The notes beneath the pieces were generated by a model. It was not told the origin of the DNA. It searched no databases and saw only the letters and a program-made list of their open reading frames with translations. A stretch of 64,000 nucleotides of DNA from JAHJQQ01 sp963737555 (lineage in GTDB: Bacteria; Pseudomonadota; Gammaproteobacteria; Thiohalobacterales; Thiohalobacteraceae). The position numbers were made by a program, and so were the translations under genes. The stretch is taken from assembly GCA_963737555.1 (NCBI GenBank), contig CAVTTB010000009.1:372001-436000 (forward strand), in the 5' to 3' direction. Each line of letters opens with the position of its first letter. Within the stretch, counting starts at the first letter, position 1. Of the stretch, positions 16,119 through 24,039 are shown one piece after another.

Positions 16119-18233
16119 ATGGCCGGAATGCACGCAACGCAGGGTACGCAAGCGCTCCTCGAGCAACTCGACCGGTTACTGTCGGCCTCGCCTGCCGTGC
16201 ACTTCGTCATGCACGCAGAAGCCACTGACACCCGCTACTTTGACTGGATCAGCGATAACATCGCCAGTGTGACCGGCTACCCCCTGACGGTGGCGCTCAC
16301 GCCCGGTTGGTGGCTGGAGCATATCCACCCCGATGATCGCGATCGGGTGCTGGCCACCTTCGACCAGTTGCCGCGTCGCGGCGAACTGCACTGCGAATAC
16401 CGCTTTTACTTCCATACCCAGGGCTATCGTTGGCTGCGCGATCAGCGCCGCCTCAGTGGCGAGGCGCGCGACGGTACCTACGAGGCACTCGGCTCCTGGC
16501 TCGATGTCACCGATATGCATTCTACGCAGACACGCCTGCATGAACGCGAGCAGTTGTTGCGCAAGATCATCGAGACCGAGCCGGAATGCGTCAAATTGCT
16601 CGATGCCGAAGGCACCATTCTGGAAATCAACCCCGCCGGTCTGATGATGTTGCAGAGCAGCGATCCGGGTGAAATCATCGGTCGGTCTGCGCTGGATTTC
16701 GTGGCGCCAGAATATAAATCGCGCCTGAAGTCGGTCATGCGACAGGTCCTGTCCGGCGAACCCGCCATCTTGGAAATGGAAATCATCGGGCAAAATGGTC
16801 GACACCGCCGCGTTGAAACGCATGCCGCGCCGCTGTACGGTCCAGACGGACGGGTGAGTTCAGTGCTGATGGTGACGCGGGATATCAGCGAACGCGCCGA
16901 TGCCGAATCTCAGGTGCACTATCTTGCGCACTACGACCTGCTCACCGGGCTGCCCAACCGCGCGTTATTCCGTGATCGACTGTTGCAGGCGATGGCGCAG
17001 GCCAAGCGTACCGATACACTGCTGGCCGTCATGTTCCTGGATATCGATCACTTCAAGGATATCAACGATACCTTGGGGCATGCCGTCGGCGATCAACTGC
17101 TGAAAGAAATCTCCCAGCGTATTCGCGCCTGCGTGCGCGAGACGGACACCGTTGCACGCTTTGGCGGTGACGAATTCGGTCTGATCCAAACCAATTTGAA
17201 CACCGTCGAAGCGACGGCTGATTTGGCTGATCGATTGGTGGCAACGGTAGGCGAGGCCTTCCACATCGACGGTCACGAGATTCATACGGGTGCCTCGGTG
17301 GGTGTGACCATCTACCCCTTCGACGATCACAACGCCGAGGACTTGCTCAAGAATGCCGACATGGCCATGTACAAGGCCAAGCGCGAGGGGCGGGGCCGTT
17401 ATCAGTTCTACATTGCCGAGTTGAATCAGGTGATTCAGCGTCGCGCCGCCATCGAGCGCGACTTACGCGTGGCGCTGCAGAAGGATCAGTTTTGCCTGCA
17501 TTACCAGCCGCAGCTCGATCTGGTCAGTGGCAAGGTCGTCGGCGTCGAGGCGTTGTTGCGTTGGCAGCATCCCGAACGCGGTGATATCTCGCCGGTGGAA
17601 TTCATTCCGGTCGCGGAAAGCACCGGTCTGATTTTGCCGATTGGTGACTGGGTGCTGCGCACCGCCTGCAAGCAAGCGCGGGCCTGGCAGGATAAAGGCT
17701 TGGATCCAGTGCGGGTGGCCATCAATCTGTCGGCTGTGCAGTTCCGGCACAAAAATTTGCAGGAGAACATCATCCAGGCTTTGAACGAGAGCAATCTGGA
17801 GCCACGCTGGCTGGAAATAGAACTGACTGAAAGTCTGATCATGAAGGATGTGCGCACGACCATCGATACGCTGAACAATCTGCACGCGCTGGGGATTCAG
17901 ATTTCAGTGGACGACTTCGGTACCGGCTATTCCTCGCTGAGTTATCTGACCCGTTTCCCGATCAGCAAGATCAAACTCGACAAGTCCTTTGTTCGCGATG
18001 TCGATAAAATCGACGGCGCGGCGATTGCGCGCACCGTCATCACCCTGGGGCATAGCCTGAACATGAAGGTCATCGCCGAAGGCGTGGAAAACGAGGCGCA
18101 ACTGCGTTTCCTGCGCGAACATGCCTGCAATGAAGTGCAGGGCTATTATTTTGGCCGCCCCATGCCGCCTGGCGCCATCGAGCGGCTGTTGCGGGGCTCT
18201 TTAAACGAACTCAGAGATCGCGCTCTGGGTTGA
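16119..18233 (+). CDS. Cytoplasmic PAS-PAS-GGDEF-EAL c-di-GMP protein
   Basis: A 704-residue soluble protein with no membrane segment. A first PAS domain of the PAS_3 fold (about 25-135, with HPDDRDRV) is followed by a second PAS (145-262), GGDEF (265-435) and EAL (440-695). GGDEF at 349-353 is intact and preceded by an inhibitory I-site, RETD (340-343). The EAL motif EALLRW (477-482) and loop DDFGTGYSS are canonical, and the catalytic-lysine region IKLDKSF and the EGVE motif are present. Both activities are therefore possible, with phosphodiesterase fully supported. It is monocistronic, divergent from yffB-dapE-yebC. Start ATG 16119 follows GCAGG. Confidence 0.9.
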   Translation: MAGMHATQGTQALLEQLDRLLSASPAVHFVMHAEATDTRYFDWISDNIASVTGYPLTVALTPGWWLEHIHPDDRDRVLATFDQLPRRGELHCEYRFYFHTQGYRWLRDQRRLSGEARDGTYEALGSWLDVTDMHSTQTRLHEREQLLRKIIETEPECVKLLDAEGTILEINPAGLMMLQSSDPGEIIGRSALDFVAPEYKSRLKSVMRQVLSGEPAILEMEIIGQNGRHRRVETHAAPLYGPDGRVSSVLMVTRDISERADAESQVHYLAHYDLLTGLPNRALFRDRLLQAMAQAKRTDTLLAVMFLDIDHFKDINDTLGHAVGDQLLKEISQRIRACVRETDTVARFGGDEFGLIQTNLNTVEATADLADRLVATVGEAFHIDGHEIHTGASVGVTIYPFDDHNAEDLLKNADMAMYKAKREGRGRYQFYIAELNQVIQRRAAIERDLRVALQKDQFCLHYQPQLDLVSGKVVGVEALLRWQHPERGDISPVEFIPVAESTGLILPIGDWVLRTACKQARAWQDKGLDPVRVAINLSAVQFRHKNLQENIIQALNESNLEPRWLEIELTESLIMKDVRTTIDTLNNLHALGIQISVDDFGTGYSSLSYLTRFPISKIKLDKSFVRDVDKIDGAAIARTVITLGHSLNMKVIAEGVENEAQLRFLREHACNEVQGYYFGRPMPPGAIERLLRGSLNELRDRALG

Positions 18234-18258
18234 GCACGGAAGTTACCCGGCATCCCGT

Positions 18259-18699
18259 TCAGGGATTGCTGCTCGCGATCAAGACCACACCGGACATGAC
18301 CAACACCCCGCCAATCAGCGCGCTGGTGGTCAGATGTACTTCCCGAAACATCAGCCAGGCAAACAACACCACAAAGGCGGGGTAGGCGATTTCGATCAGG
18401 CTCGCCAGGGTCGCGTTTTTTGCACCGATGGCGTTGAACAGCAGCACGGCGCCGACGAGGCTGGTCAATGCCGGGGCGAGCAACAACAAACGTTCGGGCC
18501 AACTGCTGGCCTGCACCACGCGCAGGTCATTGGTGAGCGTGTGGCTGAATAGCGGGGCCAGGAATAGGACAGGTAACGTTGTCAGCAGCAGCAGACCGGG
18601 TAGCGACAGGTATTTGAGTGTGTGCCCGACCAACGGGTAATGAACCCCCCAGACGACAGCGGCGAGGATGGCAGAGAGATACCACGGTACGCTGAGCAT
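18259..18699 (-). CDS. Half-size DMT/EamA-like membrane transporter
   Basis: A 146-residue hydrophobic protein with about five membrane helices, containing one EamA repeat: AAVVWGVHYPLVGHTLKYLS at the start and FREVHLTTSALIGGVLVMSG near the end, the latter being the typical last-helix motif. Full EamA transporters have two repeats; this length fits single-repeat members that work as dimers. No upstream or downstream remnant of a second repeat is visible. It ends 26 bp from the oppositely oriented GGDEF-EAL gene. Substrate unknown. Confidence 0.72.
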   Translation of the reverse strand: MLSVPWYLSAILAAVVWGVHYPLVGHTLKYLSLPGLLLLTTLPVLFLAPLFSHTLTNDLRVVQASSWPERLLLLAPALTSLVGAVLLFNAIGAKNATLASLIEIAYPAFVVLFAWLMFREVHLTTSALIGGVLVMSGVVLIASSNP

Positions 18700-18725
18700 A
18701 GGTCTACCTCGTCGGTCGATACAGG

Positions 18726-19240
18726 TTAGTGACGCACGTTCCAGGTCGGTAAGCCGTGTGTGTCAATGATACCGAAATTCAATAACCAGGCGTGCGCATC
18801 CTCGGCGTCTTCGGCGAACCAGCGCGCCGTCGAACCCAAGCGGAAGCTATAGCCCCAGGCATCCATGTCCTGCATCAAACGTTCACGGCCGACGTGCGGG
18901 AGTTGATCGGCGAGCAGAATTTGCAGATAGCAGACACCGTTTTCTTCGGCGTAATCGCCGCCGGCGTTGGTGTGCAAACCAGTCGCGTCGCGCGTCATCC
19001 ATGCAGATGTAGTGACAGGCTTCATGCAGGATGGAATGGAGCGGTGTGTCGCTGCGCGCGAGCAGACGGTTGTCGATCAAGCCCGCTTCACTGTCGCCCC
19101 AGAAACTGCCGGGAATGGCGGCATCCTGGGGATATGATTTCGAGTTGCACGCCGTAGCGACCAAGCAGTGTCTGCATGGCCGCCGGTTCGATGTCGGCCA
19201 GCGTCAGGACGGAAGAGCTGTGCAAGGTGATGCGGCATGA
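18726..19240 (-). CDS. Putative HExxH zinc metalloprotein (two or more frame breaks)
   Basis: Three overlapping frames together encode one protein. It begins around 19230 (peptide ADIEPAAMQTLLGRYGVQLE), continues as AAIPGSFWGDSEAGLI and LHSILHEACHYICMDDARRD, and ends as GLHTNAGGDYAEENGVCYLQ to the stop at 18726. HEACH is a HExxH zinc-binding motif, and the downstream YAEEN offers a possible third ligand, as in gluzincin-type folds. Frame breaks lie near 19140 and near 18990; no ATG start fits the first frame, so a further indel or a TTG start is likely. Function is unknown; I recall similar small proteins annotated as hypothetical. It ends 27 bp upstream of the transporter start at 18699. Confidence 0.55.
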
Positions 19241-19251
19241 TGAGAGTATAT

Positions 19252-19392
19252 GTAGCCGGATTCCAGGACTAGTGTCTCGGTGCTATTCGGATCGTAGGAG
19301 CGAGCCATCGCCGCGAACAGCTCTCGGATCAGCGAACCAGTTCGCGGTGCCGAATGAGCCCGGATTCGCTCCGATCATCCGGGCTACGTAGC
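19252..19392. repeat. Composite repeat: degenerate GTAGCCCGG ends around a REP-like core
   Basis: The block starts GTAGCCGGATTCC and ends ATCCGGGCTAC, the two ends of the GTAGCCCGG family. Between them lies GTAGGAGCGAGCCATCGCCG followed by CGAA, a REP-like palindrome. It appears to be one repeat inserted in another, in the gap between dapD and the HExxH gene. No coding sequence here. Confidence 0.6.
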
Positions 19393-19406
19393 CCTGCTGA
19401 ACGTAT

Positions 19407-20228
19407 TCAGATGCCGCGCAGCAGTTCGTTGATGCCGACCTTGCCGCGGGTCTTCTCGTCGACCTTCTTCACGATCACTGCGCAGTACAGGCTGTAGGTG
19501 CCGTCTTTGGACGGCAGGTTGCCGGAGACGACGACCGAGCCGGCCGGGATGCGCCCGTAGGTCACTTCACCGGTTTCGCGATCGTAGATCTTGGTGCTCT
19601 GGCCGATGTACACGCCCATGGAAATCACCGAGCCTTCTTCGACAATCACGCCTTCGACCACTTCGGAACGCGCACCGATGAAGCAGTTGTCTTCGATGAT
19701 GGTCGGTGCGGCCTGCACCGGTTCCAGTACGCCACCGATGCCGACGCCGCCGGACAGATGCACGTTCTTGCCGATCTGCGCGCAGGAACCGACGGTGGCC
19801 CAGGTATCGACCATGGTGCCGGAGTCGACATAGGCGCCGATGTTCACATACGACGGCATCAGCACCGCGCCGGGCGCGATATAGGAGCCGCGACGCGCGG
19901 CGGCCGGTGGCACCACGCGCACACCGGATTCGCGGAACATGCGCGAGTTGTAGTCGGCGAATTTGGACGGCACCTTGTCGTAGTAGTTGGTGAAGCCGCC
20001 CTTCATGAAACTGTTGTCCTCGATGCGGAACGACAGCAGCACGGCCTTCTTCAGCCAGTCGTGCACCACCCACTTGCCATCGATCTTCTCCGCGACGCGC
20101 GCCGTGCCGGCGTCGAGCTGATCGATCGCTTCGAGGACGGCCTCTTTCACATGCGGCTCGACGTTGCGCGGGGTGATGTCGGCGCGGCGTTCGAACGCCG
20201 CTTCGATGGTTGTTTTGATGTCGCTCAT
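19407..20228 (-). CDS. dapD: 2,3,4,5-tetrahydropyridine-2,6-dicarboxylate N-succinyltransferase
   Basis: DapD transfers succinyl from succinyl-CoA to tetrahydrodipicolinate, the entry to the succinylase branch of lysine synthesis. At 273 residues it matches the family. The N-terminal helical domain (IEAAFERRADITPRNV) is followed by left-handed beta-helix hexapeptide repeats (SYVNIGAYVDSGTMVDTWAT, GVGIGGVLEPVQAAPTIIED, ARSEVVEGVIVEEGSVISMG). The GSCAQIGKNVHLSGGVGIGG segment forms the active-site trimer interface. It is 22 bp downstream of dapC on the same strand, so dapC and dapD are one operon. Intact. Confidence 0.96.
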   Translation of the reverse strand: MSDIKTTIEAAFERRADITPRNVEPHVKEAVLEAIDQLDAGTARVAEKIDGKWVVHDWLKKAVLLSFRIEDNSFMKGGFTNYYDKVPSKFADYNSRMFRESGVRVVPPAAARRGSYIAPGAVLMPSYVNIGAYVDSGTMVDTWATVGSCAQIGKNVHLSGGVGIGGVLEPVQAAPTIIEDNCFIGARSEVVEGVIVEEGSVISMGVYIGQSTKIYDRETGEVTYGRIPAGSVVVSGNLPSKDGTYSLYCAVIVKKVDEKTRGKVGINELLRGI

Positions 20229-20249
20229 GGGCTGTCTCCGTTGTTCAAG

Positions 20250-21447
20250 TTAAATGCTTTTTAAGTAGGTGCGAATGCGTTGCGCCGCGTCGACGCAGTC
20301 GGCCAAGCGGCGGCACCAGGGCCATGCGTATGTGATTGCGGCCGGGATTGCTGCCGTGTGCCTCGCGCGACAGAAAGCTGCCGGGTAATACCGTCACATT
20401 GTGCTGTGCATACAAGCCGCGCGCGAATTCGCATTCGTCTATCGGCGTGCGTGGCCACAGATAAAAACCGGCGTCGGGTGCACGCACATCCAGCACGTCA
20501 CTGAGAATATCGAGCATGGCGGTGAACTTCTGCCGGTACAGCGCGCGATTGTCGCGCACATGCGCTTCATCCTGCCAGGCGCACGCGCTGGCGGCTTGGG
20601 TGGGCGGTGGCATCGCGCAACCGTGATAGGTGCGGTAGCGCAGGAACGCCGCCATGATCTCAGCATCTCCCGCAACGAAGCCGGAACGCAGGCCGGGCAG
20701 GTTGGAGCGTTTGGACAGGCTGTGGAACACCACGCAGCGGCGATAATCCGTGCGACCCAGCGCGGCGGCGGCGGCCAGCAATCCGGTCGGCGCGTTGCCT
20801 TCGTCAGGATAGAGTTCCGAGTAACACTCATCCGAGGCGATGACGAAGTCGTATTGATCCGCCAGCGCGATGAGTTGCTGCAAAGCGGCGCTCTCGAGCA
20901 CCGCGCCGCTGGGATTGCCGGGCGTGCAGATGTAGATCAACTGGCAACGCTGCCAGACCTCTGCGGGCACGGCGCTGAAATCGGGGCGATAGCCGGTGTC
21001 TGCGCTGGTGTTCTGGAACCAGGGCTCGGCGCCGGCGAGGAACGCGGCGCCTTCATAGATCTGATAGAACGGATTGGGCATGACGACGAGTGGATTGCGA
21101 CTGCGATCGACGACCGCTTGGGCGAAGGCGAACAGTGCCTCACGGGTGCCGTTGACCGGCAGGATGTGTCGTGCCGGATCGATGCTGGTCGTCGGCAGAT
21201 CGAAACGTCGCACCAACCAAGCCGCGATGGCGCTGCGCAACGCGTCGCTGCCGCGCGTGAGCGGGTAATTGGACAGGCCCTGCATATGACTGATCAACGC
21301 ATCGGCGACGAACGGCGGCGGTGTGTGCTGCGGCTCGCCGATCGATAGATTGATGTGCGCGAGTTCCGCCGGCGGCACACAGCCGGACTTGAGCTGCGCC
21401 AGGCGCTCGAACGGATAAGGAAGCAGACGTTGCAGATCGGGATTCAT
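20250..21447 (-). CDS. dapC: Succinyldiaminopimelate aminotransferase (frame break near 20310)
   Basis: A PLP-dependent class I/II aminotransferase that makes N-succinyl-LL-diaminopimelate between DapD and DapE. MNPDLQRLLPYPFERLAQLK is the typical DapC N-terminus. NLSIGEPQH, LPVNGTREALFAFAQ, YICTPGNPSGAV, ASDECYSELY and the PLP-lysine motif HSLSKRSNLPGLRSGF are in order. At NHIRMALVPPL the frame slips near 20310; the other frame gives the expected end ADCVDAAQRIRTYLKSI and stops at 20250. Joined length is about 399 residues. ATG 21447 is the start. The frame break is most likely an indel error. Confidence 0.92.
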
Positions 21448-21560
21448 GAGTGTGTGGATTGAGGCCAATGCGCGAGGGCGGGTGCATGGCAGGCTGCAAG
21501 TTGGGTGCAAACCCATTACCATGCGTCTGAACTCTAAAAGACGCGATTATACGGGAAGCC

Positions 21561-22446
21561 GTGACCACGACCAAACCCATACCTGCGCTGTTTCCTGTCT
21601 TCAGCCTGCTGCTCTCCGCCACCCTGTGGGGTGTGATCTGGTATCCGTTGCGACTGCTGGAGGCGGCGGGTCTGTCGGGACTCTGGACGACCCTGGCGAG
21701 TTACGGCGCGGCGTTGTTGCTGGGTTTGCTGGCCGTCATTGCGCGGCGCAGCGAGCTACGCCATCAACCCCTGGCGTTGCTGATCCTCGCGGTGTCCGCC
21801 GGCTGGTGCAATGTCGCGTTCATCCTGGCCGTACTCGAAGGCACGGTGGTGCGGGTGCTGTTGCTGTTCTATCTCTCGCCGATCTGGGCGGTGTTGTTGG
21901 CCTGGTTGTTTCTCGGCGAGCGCTTGTCGCGACAGGCGAGTGGTGTGTTTGCGCTGGCCATCATCGGCGCACTGGTAATGCTATGGGATCCGGTCATCGG
22001 CCTGCCCTGGCCGAGCGCGCCCGGCGACTGGCTGGCGGTGTCTTCGGGATTTGCCTTCGCGGTCTCGAATGTGATGACCCGGCAGATTGCAACAGGTCTC
22101 GGTGCAGATCAAGACGCTTACCAGTTGGGTGGGGGTGATGGTGATCGCGACAGCCATGTTGCTGTTCAGTGGTCCCGTTGCCTTGCCGGAGGTGAGTCTG
22201 TCGGTCTGGCTGGCGGCGGCGGCGTTGGGCTGGTTCGGCATCGTCATTATGACGCTGGCGGTGCAATATGGCGTGACCCACATGCCGGTGCATCGCTCGG
22301 CGGTGATATTGCTGTTCGAGTTGATCGCGGGCGCGCTGTCGGCGAGCTTGTTGACCAACGAGGTGGTCCGCCCGCTGGAGTGGCTGGGCGGTGCGTTGAT
22401 TATCGCGGCGGCCTACTGGGCGGCGCGGCTGCATACACACGATTGA
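21561..22446 (+). CDS. DMT/EamA-family transporter (frame break near 22095)
   Basis: A two-repeat EamA membrane protein of about 295 residues with ten predicted helices. The first repeat reads from FSLLLSATLWGVIWYPLRLL to FLGERLSRQASGVFALAIIG, the conserved helix-4/5 motif. The second begins at GDWLAVSSGFAFAVSNVMTR and, after a one-base break near 22095, continues with VGVMVIATAMLLFSG and ends LLTNEVVRPLEWLGGALIIA, again the family motif. The start is GTG 21561 (M-T-T-T-K), or a nearby codon; it is divergent from dapC. Likely exports an amino acid or metabolite; substrate unknown. Confidence 0.82.
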
Positions 22447-22450
22447 TCCC

Positions 22451-22819
22451 ATGACCCTGCTGCGCATCCATCACGCCAGTCTGATCGTCGCCGACACGGC
22501 GCGGGCCTTGCGTTTCTATGGTGATCTGCTGGGATTGCACACCGATAGTACGCGCCCAGACCTCGGTTATCCCGGCGCCTGGTTGCAGATCGGTACTGAA
22601 CAGATCCACTTGCTGGAGCTGCCCAACCCCGATCCGGTGGAGGGACGTCCCGCGCACGGCGGGCGCGATCGACATCTCGCTGTGCTGGTGGATGATCTCG
22701 ATGCGCTGGCGCACGCACTGGAGACGGCAGGCGTGGCGTTTACGCGCAGCCGCTCAGGGCGTCGCGCCCTGTTCTGTCGTGATCCGGACGGTAATGCGCT
22801 GGAGTTGATCGAGGCTTAA
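22451..22819 (+). CDS. VOC-family (glyoxalase/bleomycin-resistance fold) protein
   Basis: A 122-residue protein with two beta-alpha-beta-beta-beta modules: LRIHHASLIVADTARALRFY at the start, IGTEQIHLLELP with a metal-ligand His and Glu position, RDRHLAVLVDDLDALAHALE in the second module, and FCRDPDGNALELIE at the end. These are the usual VOC metal-binding positions. Enzymatic activity is not predictable. It starts 4 bp after the transporter gene on the same strand, so the two are probably cotranscribed. Intact. Confidence 0.85.
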   Translation: MTLLRIHHASLIVADTARALRFYGDLLGLHTDSTRPDLGYPGAWLQIGTEQIHLLELPNPDPVEGRPAHGGRDRHLAVLVDDLDALAHALETAGVAFTRSRSGRRALFCRDPDGNALELIEA

Positions 22820-22885
22820 AACCCCGCGCCGCGCCCTGCTGTGTCCCGCTGTGCCAGCGGTCGCAGCAGGGTTTGCGGCTACCGC

Positions 22886-23240
22886 TTACATCACATTGCC
22901 GAAGGAAGGGTTGCTGCTGCCGCTGGGGATCGGTAGGCCGGCGATATGGCAGGCCTGCCGGACCGGGCCATTGGGAAACAACTGATAGAGATACCGCTTG
23001 CCACCCTGATCGACAACCAGGTCTTCCATATGGTGCAGAATCTCGCGTGCCGACAGCGGGCCGTTGCGTAGAAAACTGCGTGCGCAGCGTTTTGAGTATC
23101 ATCAGGTGTTCCGGTGTCAGTTCCAGTCCTTCTTCGCGTGCAATGGCGGCTGCCTGTTGATCAGACCACGGGGCCAGTTCCATGAGCCGGCCCTCGCCAT
23201 CGATTCTCAACGTACCCGTAGAATTCAATGAGTCGAACAT
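22886..23240 (-). CDS. DsrC/TusE-like sulfur-carrier-family protein (frame break near 23070)
   Basis: About 117 residues. ELTPEHLMILKTLRTQF is the family's central helix, followed after a homopolymer break (TTTT near 23070) by LSAREILHHMEDLVVDQGGK, YLYQLFPNGPVRQACHIAGL and PIPSGSSNPSFGNVM. GPVRQACHIAGLP matches the conserved Cys-x-x-AGLP region of DsrC/TusE. The C-terminal penultimate cysteine of true DsrC and TusE, which carries the persulfide or trisulfide, is absent and replaced by a serine-rich tail. It therefore belongs to the non-canonical DsrC-like proteins with one conserved cysteine, suspected of regulation. Start ATG 23240 (MFDSLNSTGTLRIDGEGRLM). No dsr or tus genes are nearby. Confidence 0.72.
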
Positions 23241-23375
23241 CGACGTATGCCTCCAGATGATTTGTGGGGAATTGCGCCTGGGCTTGCTGCCCATGTCATG
23301 CGATGCATGTACGACTAACTATAGTCCATATGCGCGCAAATGCCGGCCCCGCCCATCGGCCCACATGCCAGCTTG

Positions 23376-23654
23376 GTAGGATGGGTGGAGCGCAGCGCAA
23401 CCCATCGTTTTATGATGGCAACCGGTGTGCATGATTCAACACTTGGAGGTCATGGATGACCGATGACATTTTCCGGCGGAACATTTCTTCACGGTCACCG
23501 GCGGAGCATTCGCGCCGACTGTCGTTGACTATATCGCACTGCTGCGCCAGCCGTTGCGAAACGGCCGGCACCTCATGCGTCGTGATCCTGCCGACCACCG
23601 CATCGCGGTGATGGGGCGATGAATGATGGTTGCGCTGCGCTCCACCCATCCTAC
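23376..23654. mobile_element. 279-bp MITE-like element with 31-bp inverted repeats
   Basis: The left end (23376-23406) begins GTAGGATGGGTGGAGCGCAG, and the right end (23625-23654) is its complement, differing by about one base. About 218 bp lie between them with no convincing gene (a 79-codon minus-strand ORF has no recognisable features). This is the shape of a non-autonomous transposable element or a pair of palindromic repeats. It lies between the DsrC-like gene and the cupin gene. Confidence 0.65.
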
Positions 23655-23695
23655 GGATTGCGGATGTAGCCTACGTGTGTACGGTATCTGGCTGC

Positions 23696-24032
23696 TCACG
23701 CCTCAACTCCAAAATATACCAGCACTAATTCCTCATCGTCGTGGTTCTCGAATGCATGTACTTCCCCCGGTGCGATCTGAATGCAGGTGCCGGGTTCGAT
23801 GGCGTGCGTGGCACCCTCGCAATGCAAACGACCTTGGCCGCTGATCACGATGAAGATTTCATGCATGTCGCTGTGCGTATGCGGGGTGAGGCAGGTGCCG
23901 GGCGGGATGCGCGCCTGGGCGAGTTGGGTGAGGTGCGGGATCGTGCCGTTGCGGATAAAAACCTGTTTGCTGCTGCTCGTATCGTGACTGAGTGGTTCGC
24001 TATTGCAGGCTGTTCAGATCGACGCGGCGCAC
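23696..24032 (-). CDS. Small cupin-domain protein (frame break near 24003)
   Basis: A roughly 110-residue single-cupin protein. The core is IPHLTQLAQARIPPGTCLTP, then HTHSDMHEIFIVISGQG with the cupin-1 metal ligands (His-x-His, Glu), and PGTCIQIAPGEVHAFEN with the cupin-2 histidine, ending YFGVEA. The expected N-terminus VRRVDLNSL is in another frame, joined by an indel near 24003; a GTG at 24032 fits as start. It begins 8 bp after the end of glnD on the same strand. Function unknown; such proteins often bind a metal and small organic ligands. Confidence 0.72.
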
Positions 24033-24039
24033 GGTTGCT

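Noticed and set aside
23410..23649. A 79-codon minus-strand frame inside the MITE-like element as a transposase
   Set aside because: No transposase motif and far too short; its ends lie in the inverted repeats.
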